The notes: a model not told the origin generated them from the sequence alone. Counted from the stretch's first letter, positions 1 through 9,135 are shown. The stretch: 56,024 nucleotides of DNA from Roseburia sp. (GCA_023662875.1 JAMPIG010000011.1:1-56024); one strand, 5' to 3'. Numbers and translations: made by a program.

Positions 1-37
1 CATAAATACTGGGGTTGTGGGTGCTTTTCACCCACTA

Positions 38-436
38 TTACCCCTGAAGAGCCTTTTTATCCCGCATTTCTTCGCGCAGCCTGTCCAGTGCGGCATCCCT
101 CTGGCGTTCTACTTCAAGAACCCGCTGCTCAAGGCGTGCGATTTCTTTGCGCAGGGCAAATTTTCCGGCATCCGCTTCCCTATAAACATCATCAAAGATT
201 TCAGACCATATTTTCCGGACACTGACCGTCTGCGCATGGGCCTTCCCAAGCTCCTCTTCCAGCCTGCGGATTTTAGCATTCTGCTCACGGAAAATGGCTT
301 TAAACTGTTCCTGCATCCGCACATACTTTTCTCCGGACTCAAAAGCTTTCACTTTATCTTCTGCAGTTTTTAGTCTTTTTCTTAATACGTCCGCATCAAA
401 CGATCCAATGGGCATGTCAGCCTCCCGTTCAGTCAT
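38..436 (-). CDS. Small coiled-coil protein, probably insertion-sequence accessory ORF
   Basis: A 132-residue, highly charged protein made almost entirely of heptad-like Leu/Glu/Arg/Lys segments (about residues 15-70 and 90-130), so a long coiled coil is likely. It has no catalytic motif. Its start overlaps the end of the upstream 98-aa ORF by 8 nt, so the two are translationally coupled. Pairs of small ORFs like this commonly precede the transposase of clostridial insertion sequences (inference). The transposase would lie left of position 38, outside the window. The IS family cannot be decided here. Confidence 0.55.
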   Translation of the reverse strand: MTEREADMPIGSFDADVLRKRLKTAEDKVKAFESGEKYVRMQEQFKAIFREQNAKIRRLEEELGKAHAQTVSVRKIWSEIFDDVYREADAGKFALRKEIARLEQRVLEVERQRDAALDRLREEMRDKKALQG

Positions 437-725
437 TTCTTAGTTCTTCAATCTGTTTCTTTAAGGATTCGATAAGTGTTTCCTGGGCTTTATACTTTTT
501 CAGAAGCTTTTCATACATTTTTTTATAATCGGCGCTATCCATGGTCGTTGTCCTGCATTTCTTGTTCCGTCCATCTGTCGGGACGATCTCCCCGGTTTCC
601 GGATCGACTCTTCCAATAAGTTTTCTCTTTGCCCGGGTCATCTTTTTCTCCGGATCCCAGTAAGAATGAGATTCGTAGGCATAAGTGATACCAGAACGCT
701 TGTCGTATTGCTTAATGATTGCCAT
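429..725 (-). CDS. Short transposase-N-terminus-like protein (IS accessory ORF)
   Basis: A 98-residue protein. Its first 50 residues (IKQYDKR, YESHSYWDPEKK, RKLIGRVDPETGEIVPT) resemble the N-terminal segment of many DDE transposases of clostridial insertion sequences. The C-terminal third is a Lys/Glu-rich coiled coil. A good ribosome binding site (AGGAGGA, read on the minus strand at about 731-737) precedes the ATG. The ORF stops before any DDE catalytic domain, so it is either a split accessory ORF or the remnant of one. It is coupled to the downstream coiled-coil ORF. The family is inferred from memory of such proteins, not from a search. Confidence 0.5.
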   Translation of the reverse strand: MAIIKQYDKRSGITYAYESHSYWDPEKKMTRAKRKLIGRVDPETGEIVPTDGRNKKCRTTTMDSADYKKMYEKLLKKYKAQETLIESLKKQIEELRND

Positions 726-741
726 GATAATCCTCCTTCAA

Positions 742-859
742 ATATGGTTACGAATATATTATATCACATAACCACATAGAACGCAATAGGAAATGCCAAA
801 AAGAATTGAAAATTCAACATTTTTTGGCATTTCCATACCTTGATTTATATGGTTATGAA
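742..859. repeat. Repeated TGGTTAYG motifs upstream of the IS-like ORFs
   Basis: ATATGGTTACGAA (742-754) and ATATGGTTATGAA (847-859) are near-identical direct repeats. An inverted copy, CATAACCACAT, lies at 767-777. They surround a hairpin and sit directly upstream of the minus-strand IS-like ORFs. They could be transposase or repressor binding sites (inference). Confidence 0.35.
789..834. repeat. Perfect 14-bp inverted repeat upstream of the IS-like ORFs
   Basis: GGAAATGCCAAAAA at 789-802 is the exact reverse complement of TTTTTGGCATTTCC at 821-834. The 18-nt spacer can itself fold (TTGAA/TTCAA). It could be the subterminal end of the insertion sequence, an operator, or a terminator facing either way, since both arms end in A or T runs. 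Confidence 0.5.
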
Positions 860-945
860 AATTCAGAAATCAAAAAATCCTAATCGGTTAGACCATGAAT
901 TGTAACACCTCCGACAAATATTCGCGTCAAAAAAAGAAATAGATA

Positions 946-975
946 TTGACATTCCGTAAAAGGAAGTGTTATACT
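946..975 (+). promoter_or_regulatory. Sigma-A promoter for the cold-shock gene
   Basis: TTGACA (946-951), an 18-nt spacer, then TATACT (970-975). Transcription would start near 982, giving a leader of about 140 nt before the cold-shock start codon. Confidence 0.75.
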
Positions 976-1007
976 ACACATGTATTCTAAATGAAAGTCA
1001 TTGAACT

Positions 1008-1075
1008 CACATATTTTTGTAAGTCATTACGGCTTTGATGATGGTTTACAAAAATATGTGATTTTTTTGTCCTCC
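1008..1075 (+). promoter_or_regulatory. Terminator-like hairpin in the cold-shock mRNA leader
   Basis: CACATATTTTTGTAA (1008-1022) pairs perfectly over 15 bp with TTACAAAAATATGTG (1046-1060) and is followed at once by seven T residues. It lies between the promoter and the coding start, so it can act as an attenuator or as the end of a short leader RNA. CCTCC at 1071-1075 is complementary to the Shine-Dalgarno GGAGG at 1109-1113, so part of the leader could also mask ribosome binding. Temperature control is an inference from cold-shock leaders in other bacteria. Confidence 0.6.
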
Positions 1076-1120
1076 GTTTTAGAATTACAATTATATTTAA
1101 ATTTTTAAGGAGGTACCAGA

Positions 1121-1336
1121 ATGAATAACGGTACAGTAAAATGGTTCAACGCACAGAAGGGTTACGGTTTCATCACCAACGATGCTACCGGCGAGGAGGT
1201 ATTCGTACACTTCTCCGCGATCAACGCCGAGGGCTTCAAGTCCCTTGAAGAAGGCCAGAAGGTTACCTTCGACACCGAGTGCGATCCTCAGAACAGCAGC
1301 AAGATTCGCGCTACCAACGTTACTGTTGTAGCATAA
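1121..1336 (+). CDS. cspA: Cold-shock protein, CspA family
   Basis: A 71-residue single cold-shock domain of normal length. It carries both nucleic-acid-binding motifs, RNP1 KGYGFI (about residues 13-18) and RNP2 VFVHF (about 27-31). Proteins of this family bind single-stranded RNA or DNA in the cytoplasm and act as RNA chaperones during cold adaptation or growth transitions. The start is fixed by a strong AAGGAGG at 1107-1113. The gene is monocistronic: it has its own promoter, a structured leader and a strong terminator, and is convergent with the inositol operon. Confidence 0.95.
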   Translation: MNNGTVKWFNAQKGYGFITNDATGEEVFVHFSAINAEGFKSLEEGQKVTFDTECDPQNSSKIRATNVTVVA

Positions 1337-1376
1337 ACGCGTCTGAATTGAATCATGAGAGCGGTTTCATCCGCTG

Positions 1377-1408
1377 AAAAAGCGTGGCTTTCAGGCCACG
1401 CTTTTTTA
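1377..1408. terminator. Bidirectional intrinsic terminator
   Basis: Stem AGCGTGGC / GCCACGCT (1381-1402) with loop TTTCAG, flanked by AAAAA on the left and TTTTTT on the right. It ends the cold-shock transcript on the plus strand. It can also stop readthrough from the inositol operon on the minus strand. Confidence 0.88.
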
Positions 1409-1576
1409 CGATGGAACAAATACTTTCTTTTATTCTTGCAAGAATCTATCTTTTTGATATAAATCTTTTAACACTTATCAACCCTTCCGTCAACGAATTT
1501 TTCCATACGCATCCGCAACGCGCTGACAATGAAACCTACCATTTTCCCATCCTCCGGCTTCGGAAGCGCCTTCGTC

Positions 1577-2761
1577 CTACACCAGAGAGCGATAAATCCC
1601 TTCGATATCCTCCGCGTTCAGCTCCTTCCTGGTATTGGCAGGCGAACCGGACGCCAGGGCGTCCTGCGTCATCTTCGGGATCTTCTCCAGAAAAGCCTCC
1701 CTGTCGATGCCGTACTCCACCGGAGTCGGGATATGACAGGACTCGCAAAGCTCCCGGCAGGCGCGGATAAACTTCTCCGCCGCCTCAAGATCGGCTTCCG
1801 CCGCTTCTGCGACGCCGATTGCCCTTCCCAGGTCGGCAAACCGATCCGCCGCCGCCCGGTACACATAGGCAAAGCAAGCGGGCAGCAGCATGGCGTTGCT
1901 GACGCCGTGAGGCACATGGAACAGCGCGCCGATGGGGCGGCTCATCCCGTGAATCACCGTGACGGAAGCGTTGTTGAAGGCGATTCCCGCCTCCAGGGCC
2001 GCAAGGCTCATCTGCATCCTGGCCTCCGCAGCCGTTACTCCGGCTCCGTCCGAATCCTTTCCCCCGCCCGCCGCCGAATAGCAGACCGGCAGATACCGGA
2101 AGATCCGCTTCACCGCGCTGAGGGCCAGGGTATCGGTCATGGGCTGGGCCTTCCGGGAGGTGTAGGCCTCCGCCGCATGGCAGAGGGCGTCCAGCCCGGT
2201 AGCGGCGGTCACGGAAGGCGGCGCGGTCACAGTAAATCTGGGATCGTCCACCGCGATATCCGGTATCAGATTCTTCCCCTTTAACAGCATCTTAATATCG
2301 GCCTCCGTGTTGGTGATGATCGTAAACTGCGTTGCCTCGGAGCCCGTTCCGCTGGTGGTCGGGATCGCGGTCATGGGCGGCAGAACGCTCTTGATTTCCT
2401 TCCCGTACCAGTCGTTAATGGAACCGCCGTTCACCGCCACAACGCCGATCGCCTTCATGGTATCGATGGGCGAGCCGCCCCCCACGGCGATCAAAAAGTC
2501 GCAGCTCTCCTTCTCCCATACTTCTCTTCCGGCCTCCACCATCCGGTCGGTAGGCTCCCCCGTCACGCCGTCGAAAACCGCGTATCCGACGCCGGACTGC
2601 TCCAGAATTTTCGTCACAATCTCCACATTCCCCAGCTTTACCATCGCGGGATCCGTCACAATCAAAGCCCTGCTGCCGCAGGCTGTCAGCGAGGGAGCCG
2701 CCTGCTCCAGCGCGCCCTCCCCGTAAAAAATCTGTTTCGGCATAATAAACTGATAAGCCAT
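1577..2761 (-). CDS. Iron-containing alcohol dehydrogenase, last gene of the inositol operon
   Basis: A 394-residue group III (iron-dependent) alcohol dehydrogenase. GGGSPID (94-100) and TTSGTGSE (about 138-145) form the NAD(P) site. The metal ligands are visible as GLDALCHAAE (Asp and His near 197-201) and the two His of VIHGMSRPIGALFHVPHG (about 266-280). It reduces an aldehyde or oxidises an alcohol in the cytoplasm. It follows iolG after 18 nt with its own GGAGGAGG site, so it is co-transcribed with the inositol genes. Because no malonate-semialdehyde dehydrogenase gene is seen nearby, reduction of malonate semialdehyde to 3-hydroxypropionate is a plausible but unproven role. Confidence 0.88.
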   Translation of the reverse strand: MAYQFIMPKQIFYGEGALEQAAPSLTACGSRALIVTDPAMVKLGNVEIVTKILEQSGVGYAVFDGVTGEPTDRMVEAGREVWEKESCDFLIAVGGGSPIDTMKAIGVVAVNGGSINDWYGKEIKSVLPPMTAIPTTSGTGSEATQFTIITNTEADIKMLLKGKNLIPDIAVDDPRFTVTAPPSVTAATGLDALCHAAEAYTSRKAQPMTDTLALSAVKRIFRYLPVCYSAAGGGKDSDGAGVTAAEARMQMSLAALEAGIAFNNASVTVIHGMSRPIGALFHVPHGVSNAMLLPACFAYVYRAAADRFADLGRAIGVAEAAEADLEAAEKFIRACRELCESCHIPTPVEYGIDREAFLEKIPKMTQDALASGSPANTRKELNAEDIEGIYRSLV

Positions 2762-2779
2762 ATTCTTATCCTCCTCCGT

Positions 2780-3781
2780 TCAAACTTTTACCGGCCTGTG
2801 TTCCTCCACGGATTTCTTCGCCGCCAGACCGATCTTGACAGCCTGCATCCCCGCGTGAATGCCGACGGGAACCTCCCCGTCCTCCTCGCAGGCCTTTACA
2901 AACTGCCGCATCTCCTCGGAGAAGGATTCCATGTATCTTTCCAGGAAGAAGAAAAGAGGCTTCTCCCCGGTGACTCCGTTTTCATTGGAAATCACTACCG
3001 TGGAAAGGGTGTCGTTAGAGGTAGCCGCCATCCCCTTGGAGCCGAACAGCTCCGCCCTCTGGTCGTAGCCGTAGGCAGCCCGTCTGGAATTGTCGATCAC
3101 AGCCAGAGCGCCGTTTTTCATCTTCATGGTGATGATCGCGGTATCCACATCCCCCTGCTCTCCGATGGCCGGATCCACCAGCACGGCGGACTGTACATAA
3201 ACCTCCTCCACATCGCTGTTTGTCAGGAAGCATGCCATGTCAAAGTCATGGATCGTCATATCCAGGAACATTCCGCCGGACACCTTGATATAAGCGGGAT
3301 TGGGGGGCTCGGGATCCCTTGAGGTAATCTTCAGGATATGCGCCTCCCCGATCTTTCCCTCGTCGTAAGCCTTTCGGATCGCCGCGAAATTGTGGTCGAA
3401 GCGGCGGTTAAAGCCCACTTGAAACTTGCAGCCTGGGTGCGCCTTCAGGGTCTCCTCCACCGCCTGGATGCGATCCAGGGCGTGATCCACCGGCTTTTCG
3501 CAGAAGACATGCTTCCCAGCCTCGATGGCCTCGATGGAGATAGATGCGTGTGTGTCTGTGGAAGAGCAGACCAGAACCGCGTCGATCTCCGGATCCGCCA
3601 GAATCTCCTTATAATCCTTGCAGACCTTCTCCACCCCCATGCTGCGGACAAAGCTCTCCGTCTCCTCGTTCATAAAGGGATCCGCCACCGCCTTCACACA
3701 GGCGTTTTTCACATGGTAAGTGATGGACTGTAAATGTACCTTTCCGATGCGCCCCGCACCGATAATGCCGATATTGATCAT
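2780..3781 (-). CDS. iolG: Inositol 2-dehydrogenase
   Basis: A 333-residue Gfo/Idh/MocA oxidoreductase of usual length. The N-terminal Rossmann motif is GIIGAGRIG (4-12). The family motif EKP is at 95-97, supplying the catalytic Lys, and the D-x-x-x-H pair of LDMTIHDFD lies near 170-180. It oxidises myo-inositol to 2-keto-myo-inositol (scyllo-inosose) with NAD+, the first step of the pathway. Its position among iolE, iolD, iolB and iolC supports this substrate over other members of the family. Ribosome binding site GGAGG precedes the ATG. In this operon it is separated from iolE by the DUF4303-like gene. Confidence 0.9.
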   Translation of the reverse strand: MINIGIIGAGRIGKVHLQSITYHVKNACVKAVADPFMNEETESFVRSMGVEKVCKDYKEILADPEIDAVLVCSSTDTHASISIEAIEAGKHVFCEKPVDHALDRIQAVEETLKAHPGCKFQVGFNRRFDHNFAAIRKAYDEGKIGEAHILKITSRDPEPPNPAYIKVSGGMFLDMTIHDFDMACFLTNSDVEEVYVQSAVLVDPAIGEQGDVDTAIITMKMKNGALAVIDNSRRAAYGYDQRAELFGSKGMAATSNDTLSTVVISNENGVTGEKPLFFFLERYMESFSEEMRQFVKACEEDGEVPVGIHAGMQAVKIGLAAKKSVEEHRPVKV

Positions 3782-3831
3782 TTTCTTTCCTCCGTTCCGC
3801 CGCTTGTCACGCGGCTCCTGTCATAATTTAA

Positions 3832-3875
3832 TTTTTCGGAAAAACGTTCTCACCGCTATTTCCCAAAAATTTCAC
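3832..3875 (+). repeat. Dispersed 44-nt repeat, copy 1 (family R1)
   Basis: This 44-nt stretch matches 14003-14046 at about 36 of 44 positions, in the same orientation. Both copies lie just 3' of a minus-strand accessory gene. The rest of the gap 3782-4070 holds no convincing gene; it contains an imperfect hairpin (about 4030-4062, arms GCGGGA / TCCCGC) directly after the DUF4303-like stop codon. Confidence 0.5.
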
Positions 3876-4070
3876 ATTGCAAAAACCAGATGGCTTTCGC
3901 TCATATTCAAAGTCAACAACTCCGCTGCAAAGCGCATTGCGTCCTTCGGACGTTATGGTGTGTGACGCAGCATTCACCAAATGTCCGCTTCGCGTCCGCT
4001 TGCCATGTGTCCGAAAAATACGTTTTGCCCGCGGGAACCGATCGAAGTCTGCGGTTCTCCCGCTGCGTCC

Positions 4071-4586
4071 TTACCTGCCGGAAGGAACCGGCTGCTGCCC
4101 GAGTCCGTACCGTTCCAGCGTCTCCGAAGCGTTAAACAGCTTTAAGGACGCGTCCGTCATTTCCTGCATGTAATCGCCGTCGCCCATGGTCGCAAAGAAG
4201 AGGACGTCCTCTCTCTCGAAGCCGTGTTTCCGGAAAACTTTCTCCGGGATCTGTTCCAGGCTGCCCTTTAACACGGCGAGCAGCGTTTGGGCAAAGTCCC
4301 ACTTTTCATCCGACGGATTGCAAAAGTCGATTTCCGGGCAGGATTCCACAACCTCCACCAGCGGCCGATAGAGAAAAGCCGGATTCGACGCATTCTTCCA
4401 GGCATAATATTCCTTTAAGCTTTTGCCGTAATCCCAGGTCAGGTAAAACCCGTAAAAGTCGTCCGTGGTGATAAAACCGATTATACAGTCGGATTTCCCC
4501 TCCGCCCCCTTCAAGATGCCGGCAATTTCCTTCGGCAGCCGCCTGGAGCATTTCTGACTGAATTTTTTAAATTTTGTAATATCCAT
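4071..4586 (-). CDS. DUF4303-like protein of unknown function
   Basis: About 171 residues when started at the ATG at 4586, which has AAGAGGA at 4594-4600; a longer in-frame start at 4628 lacks comparable support. The protein reads as a small soluble alpha/beta protein with IIGFITTDDFYGFYLTWDYG near the N-terminus and a C-terminal helical part (GDGDYMQEMTDASLKLFNASETLERYG). The pattern resembles the DUF4303 family, which has no established biochemical role. It sits between iolE and iolG but has no obvious link to inositol. Dispersed repeats flank it on both sides, so it looks like an inserted accessory gene. Family assignment is from memory. Confidence 0.6.
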   Translation of the reverse strand: MDITKFKKFSQKCSRRLPKEIAGILKGAEGKSDCIIGFITTDDFYGFYLTWDYGKSLKEYYAWKNASNPAFLYRPLVEVVESCPEIDFCNPSDEKWDFAQTLLAVLKGSLEQIPEKVFRKHGFEREDVLFFATMGDGDYMQEMTDASLKLFNASETLERYGLGQQPVPSGR

Positions 4587-4602
4587 GCTTGTATCCTCTT
4601 CC

Positions 4603-4654
4603 CGCTTCATAAGATGGTATGTAAACACCCTCTTTGGCCTCCATTTAATACTTG
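4603..4654 (+). repeat. Dispersed ~50-nt repeat, copy 1 (family R2)
   Basis: CGCTTCATAAGA..TGTAAACACC..TCTTTGGC..TACTTG recurs at 25852-25907 with roughly 80% identity in the same orientation. This copy lies just upstream of the DUF4303-like start, in the gap between it and iolE. It contains no ORF. Confidence 0.55.
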
Positions 4655-4739
4655 CCTTTCAACAAGTGGCCGACCGATCTGACATCAGAAGACTTTCTTC
4701 CAAAGCCCCTCCCAATTTCCCTCCGAAAATCCGAACCTC

Positions 4740-5633
4740 TTACAACCCAGCCTTCTCCGCAATATACTTCCGCGCCCGAATCGCGTACTCCAGAGGATTC
4801 GCCACCGCCGGATCCTGCTCCGCCTCCACCAGCACATATCCCTCGTAGCCGCTTTCCGCCAGGATATCAAAGATCGGCTCGAAATCCAGGCTGCCGTCCC
4901 CGGGTACGGTAAAGGTTCCCATCCGCACGCCCTGCAGGAAGCTTAAGTTCTCCGCCTTTACCTTCGCCACCACCTCGGGACGGATGTCCTTCAGATGTAC
5001 ATGTCGGGTTCTGTCCGCGTACTTTTTCAGCACCGCCAGATAGTCCTCCCCGCAGTAAGCCAGATGGCCGCTGTCGAACAAAAGCCCTACCAGCTCCGGA
5101 TCCGTGTTCTCCATCATCCGGTCGATCTCCGCCGCCGTCTGGACGACCGTTCCCATGTGATGGTGGAAGGTCAGGGCGATTCCCATCTCCTTCGCCGCCT
5201 TCCCCAGCCGGTTTAAGCCGGAGCAGAGAAGCTCCCACTCCTGATCGTTCATCACATACTTATCCCGGAAAATAGCCTTGTCCGTGCCCTGGATGGAATG
5301 GCCCTGTTCGGAGACGCCGACAACCTTGGCCCCCATCTCCTTTAAAAACGTGATGTGCTCGATGAATCCTTTTTCCGTCTCCTCATAGGGAGCCGTCGTG
5401 AGGAAGGTGGAGTACCAGGCGTTGCAGATCTGCATTCCCCGCAGCTTTAACGCCTTTTTCAGCACCGCCGTGTCCTTCGGATACTTGTTGCCCACCTCGC
5501 AGCCGGTAAAGCCCGCCAGCGCCATCTCGGACACGCACTGCTCAAAGGTGTTTTCCGCCCCCAGATCGGGCATATCGTCGTTGGTCCACGCGATGGGCGC
5601 GATTCCCAATTTTACCTTACTCTTGTCTAGCAT
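4740..5633 (-). CDS. iolE: Inosose dehydratase
   Basis: A 297-residue sugar-isomerase-fold (xylose-isomerase-like TIM barrel) protein of the usual IolE length. Recognisable segments are the N-terminal [49 protein letters not shown] and [11 protein letters not shown], which carry the metal-binding Glu, Asp and His residues. It dehydrates 2-keto-myo-inositol to 3D-(3,5/4)-trihydroxycyclohexane-1,2-dione. Its ATG shares a base with the iolD stop codon (TAATG), and GAGGAAA lies inside the end of iolD, so translation of the two genes is coupled. Confidence 0.93.
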   Translation of the reverse strand: MLDKSKVKLGIAPIAWTNDDMPDLGAENTFEQCVSEMALAGFTGCEVGNKYPKDTAVLKKALKLRGMQICNAWYSTFLTTAPYEETEKGFIEHITFLKEMGAKVVGVSEQGHSIQGTDKAIFRDKYVMNDQEWELLCSGLNRLGKAAKEMGIALTFHHHMGTVVQTAAEIDRMMENTDPELVGLLFDSGHLAYCGEDYLAVLKKYADRTRHVHLKDIRPEVVAKVKAENLSFLQGVRMGTFTVPGDGSLDFEPIFDILAESGYEGYVLVEAEQDPAVANPLEYAIRARKYIAEKAGL

Positions 5634-7552
5634 TAATATTTCCTCGCCTTCTCCAGATTTTTTTCTTTCCCTTCATAAGCGGCGCGAACCGCCTCGCTCT
5701 CGGAGGTTCCCGCCACGCCCACATGCCACCAGGCCCCGTATCCGTCGGTCATGGTCTTCGGCAGCACCTTGATATCAAGCAGCGTGGAAACCGTCTGCTT
5801 CCTGCTGTCCTCCAAAGCCGCGTCCAACTCCTCCATGGTCGTCACCCGGTAGGTTTTGACCCCGTAGCCCGCAGCGCAGGCCGCAAAGTCGATGGGGATC
5901 AGATCGCCCAGAAGCTTTCCCTCCTGATCCCGGTAACGGAACTCCGTGGCCAGGTTGCTCACCCCGTTTGACATCTCCAGATTGTTGATGCAGCCGAAGC
6001 CGCTGTTGTCGAAGAGCATCACGTTGATTTTCCTGTGCTCCTGGATCGACGTCACCAGCTCCGAGTGCAGCATGAGATAGCTTCCGTCTCCGCACATGGC
6101 GTAGACCTCCCTGTCCGGCTCCGCCAGCTTGGAGCCGAGGGCCCCGGCAATCTCGTAGCCCATGCAGGAGTAGCCGTACTCCATGTTGTAGGAATACCGG
6201 CTGTCGGAGGTCCACATCCGCTGCAGATCCCCGGGCAGGGAACCCGCCGCTCCCACGCAGATCGCATCCTCCGGAATCTTTTCCCGGATCCTCGCCACAA
6301 CCGCCGTCTGGGTCAGGCTGCTGCCCGTCATCTCCCGGAACTCCGGGATGGTTCTGGGATCCCCCGCGCCGATCAGAGGCTTGAAGTCCTCGCTCCAGTG
6401 GTAAGACGCCAAGAAGGCCATCTCCTTTTCCCAGCCCTCCTTCGCCCGTTTCACCTCGTCCGTATATCCGGAGCGATACCCGGCTGCCCGAAGAAGCTCT
6501 CCCAGACCTTCGACGGCAAGCCTGGCGTCCGCCACCACCTTTACGGCCCCCAGCTTGCAGGCGTCAAAGCGGGAGGTGTTAACCGTCAGCATCCTGACGT
6601 CCTCCCGGAACAGGGATTTGGAGGCGGTGGTAAAATCCGAAAACCGGGTGCCGATGCCCAGCACAACGTCCGCTTCCCGGGCGATATCGTTCCCCGCGCT
6701 GTTGCCTGTGACGCCTAAGCCCCCTAAATTGTACGGATGCGAGGACAGGCAGGCCGTCTTGCCGCTCTGGGTCTCCGCAAAGGGAATCCCAAACTCCTCG
6801 CAGAAGCGCTCCAGCGCCTCTCCGGCCTCGGAATACCGCACCCCGCCGCCGCAGATTACCAGCGGCTTCTTCGCTCCTTTTAAGAGCTCCGCCACATCCT
6901 CCAGTTCTTCCTTCGCAGGCACAACCCGCGTGATCCGATGCACCCGCTTCCTGAAAAATTCCTCCGGGAAGTCGTAGCACTCCCCCTCCACATCCTGAGG
7001 CAGGCTGATACATACCGCCCCGGTCTCCGCCGTGTCCGTCAGCACCCGCATGGCGTTGATCATGGCGGACATCAGCTGCTCGGGCCTCGCGATCCTGTCC
7101 CAATACCGGCACACCGCCCGGTACGCGTCGTTGGTCGTGATCGACAGGGAATCCGCCTGCTCAAACTGCTGCAGCACCGGATCCGGCTGCCTGGTAGAAA
7201 AGGTATCCGCCGGGAAGAGCAGCAGCGGCACATGATTCACCGTCGCCGTGGCCGCCGCCGTGATCATGTTCGCCGCCCCGGGCCCGATGGACGAGGAACA
7301 GGCGATGATCCTTCTCCTGTTATTCTGCTTGGCAAAGGCCGTGGCCGCGTGGGCCATCCCCTGCTCGTTTTTGCCCTGATAGACCTTCAAGCCTCCGGCG
7401 CAGTGATCCAGGGCTTCCCCCAGCCCGCAGACAATCCCGTGGCCGAAGATGGTGAAAATTCCCTCCACAAACTTGTTTTCTTTCCCGTCAAAGGACACAT
7501 ACTGGTTATCCAGGAACCGGACCAGCGCCTGTGCCGTCGTCATGTATGCCAT
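5633..7552 (-). CDS. iolD: 3D-(3,5/4)-trihydroxycyclohexane-1,2-dione hydrolase
   Basis: About 639 residues with the three-domain layout of thiamine-diphosphate enzymes. The N-terminal pyrimidine-binding domain includes [15 protein letters not shown] and [11 protein letters not shown] middle domain follows ([13 protein letters not shown]). The C-terminal pyrophosphate domain has the GDG...N motif, GDGSYLM near residue 486 and [11 protein letters not shown] about 28 residues later. It opens the ring of the dione to 5-deoxy-D-glucuronate. The ATG at 7552 with AAGGCGG upstream is preferred over the TTG two codons earlier. It ends coupled to iolE. Confidence 0.94.
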   Translation of the reverse strand: MAYMTTAQALVRFLDNQYVSFDGKENKFVEGIFTIFGHGIVCGLGEALDHCAGGLKVYQGKNEQGMAHAATAFAKQNNRRRIIACSSSIGPGAANMITAAATATVNHVPLLLFPADTFSTRQPDPVLQQFEQADSLSITTNDAYRAVCRYWDRIARPEQLMSAMINAMRVLTDTAETGAVCISLPQDVEGECYDFPEEFFRKRVHRITRVVPAKEELEDVAELLKGAKKPLVICGGGVRYSEAGEALERFCEEFGIPFAETQSGKTACLSSHPYNLGGLGVTGNSAGNDIAREADVVLGIGTRFSDFTTASKSLFREDVRMLTVNTSRFDACKLGAVKVVADARLAVEGLGELLRAAGYRSGYTDEVKRAKEGWEKEMAFLASYHWSEDFKPLIGAGDPRTIPEFREMTGSSLTQTAVVARIREKIPEDAICVGAAGSLPGDLQRMWTSDSRYSYNMEYGYSCMGYEIAGALGSKLAEPDREVYAMCGDGSYLMLHSELVTSIQEHRKINVMLFDNSGFGCINNLEMSNGVSNLATEFRYRDQEGKLLGDLIPIDFAACAAGYGVKTYRVTTMEELDAALEDSRKQTVSTLLDIKVLPKTMTDGYGAWWHVGVAGTSESEAVRAAYEGKEKNLEKARKY

Positions 7553-7595
7553 TCTCAAACCGCCTTTCTATTTGAATTTTTTTAACCTTGCGCCG

Positions 7596-8168
7596 TTATA
7601 CGCCATACTTTGTCCTCATTTCCGCCAAAGCCGTTCTGGCATCTTTGACCTGTCCGTTTTCGATTTGCTGTTCTGACAGTTCAATATCTCTGTATGCGGA
7701 AAGCCACAGCGTTTTTTCCAGCATAATAAAATCTTCATTTCTCCACTTTTCTATAAAGCCAAGCTGCTCAAACAACCCGATGGCCGGGTTATCTCTGGCA
7801 ATATTATCACAGACCGCGGAGATTCCCTGTCTCCTCGCCTCGTCGAGCAAAAGCAGCAGCCCGCTTCTGCCAAATCCTCTGCCCCTGTAACAATGCCGGA
7901 TGATAATATTGCAAATGTAGCATTGAAATTCTTCGTCAAAGTGGAATGCGATTTCACCAACCGCGGCATTGTCCTCCATGGAATATAAGTACCTGTAAAA
8001 GCGTCTTTCGGGATGCTCCACCCAATACTCATACCAATGATCCCAACGTTCGGGTGAAAAGTCAATCGTCCCGCCCCATTTTGCGTTGTACGACATGGTT
8101 TCCTCATCGGCCAGCAGTTCCTGTCGGAAGGTAAGCTCTTCCCGCTTTGGCTTTACCAGCTTGATCAT
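7596..8168 (-). CDS. GNAT-family N-acetyltransferase inserted in the inositol operon
   Basis: A 190-residue protein with the acetyl-CoA-binding loop YRGRGFGRSG near residue 100, followed by the characteristic helix, and the later DNPAIGLFEQLGFIEKWR strand-helix segment. These are GNAT motifs A and B. Such enzymes transfer acetyl from acetyl-CoA to an amine; the substrate cannot be read from the sequence. It has its own AGGAGA site and lies in the iol operon in the same direction, between iolB and iolD. Its base composition is visibly less GC-rich than the iol genes, which suggests a later insertion. Confidence 0.85.
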   Translation of the reverse strand: MIKLVKPKREELTFRQELLADEETMSYNAKWGGTIDFSPERWDHWYEYWVEHPERRFYRYLYSMEDNAAVGEIAFHFDEEFQCYICNIIIRHCYRGRGFGRSGLLLLLDEARRQGISAVCDNIARDNPAIGLFEQLGFIEKWRNEDFIMLEKTLWLSAYRDIELSEQQIENGQVKDARTALAEMRTKYGV

Positions 8169-8182
8169 AGTTCAGTCTCCTG

Positions 8183-8971
8183 TTAATAGTCCGAATGGTC
8201 CAGCCAGTCGTGGGCCGGTTCCACAATCCGCGTCTTGCGCCAGGGGTCTCCCTCCAGATGCCGGATCAGCCAGACGTAATACATCCGGTATCCCGGGGCC
8301 GCCGCCTGCTGGTGGGCGTGCATGGGAGTGATGGCCAGGCAGCCCTGATCCTCCACCCGGAAGCACTCCTCCCCCACAAAGCCCACGCCGAAGCCCTGGG
8401 GCTTGTCAAACTCGTAGTAATACAGCTCCGGCTGGGGATGATAGTGCGGCGGATAGCTGGACCAGCAGCCCGGCTTATGGAAGACCTCCCCCATCACCAG
8501 ATTGGAGTAAGGCGCGTTTTCATAATCAAAGACCGTCAGCACCTGCCGATGCGCCGTACCCTCCCACTGGGTTTTGCCAAACTCCTGCAGGGTACACATT
8601 TCCGGCGTATAAAACACCGTGTCGAACTCTCTTTCGTTCGTGGTCTGCTGGATCAGCACCCGGCTGTCCTCTCCCGCCGTGATCGTGATTTCCTTTCCCC
8701 GGCAGCAGTGCAGGACGTAAGACTTATCCAGAAAGACGCTACGCCTCTCCGCACTCTTTTCTTTTCCCTCGAAGCCGAAAACCACCTTCCCGGCCAGCAG
8801 CATCACCGCCGTCTCCTTCTCCGGTGCCAGAATCGCAAGCCGCTGCCCGGCGGACAGCTTCTGCACCCGCACATCCATCAGCATCTGGCTGTTTTTCCCC
8901 TGGCCGCCCTCGCCGTTTTCCTCGCAGAGAATTTTTTCTCCCTTTTCGTTAAATTCCGGATTTTCGTACAT
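8183..8971 (-). CDS. iolB: 5-deoxy-glucuronate isomerase
   Basis: About 262 residues from the ATG at 8971, which has AAGGAGA just upstream; an earlier in-frame ATG at 9007 is less well placed. The protein is a double cupin. The second half carries the conserved His/Glu metal cluster in HYHPQPELYYYEFD and the HAHQQAAAPGYRMYY segment. It isomerises 5-deoxy-D-glucuronate to 2-deoxy-5-keto-D-gluconate. It lies between iolC and the inserted acetyltransferase gene. Confidence 0.93.
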   Translation of the reverse strand: MYENPEFNEKGEKILCEENGEGGQGKNSQMLMDVRVQKLSAGQRLAILAPEKETAVMLLAGKVVFGFEGKEKSAERRSVFLDKSYVLHCCRGKEITITAGEDSRVLIQQTTNEREFDTVFYTPEMCTLQEFGKTQWEGTAHRQVLTVFDYENAPYSNLVMGEVFHKPGCWSSYPPHYHPQPELYYYEFDKPQGFGVGFVGEECFRVEDQGCLAITPMHAHQQAAAPGYRMYYVWLIRHLEGDPWRKTRIVEPAHDWLDHSDY

Positions 8972-9135
8972 GTCCGATCTCCTTTCCTTTTTTCGTCCGA
9001 GAAGCACGCCTTACCCGGTTTTTTTCTTCTGCCTCGGACTCATTCCCTCCGGCTCACCTGCCGCCCCGGACGCCTTCCCCCGGCTCATCTGCCGCCTCGG
9101 ACGCCTTCCCCCGGCTCATCCTGCAGGCGCGTCCG

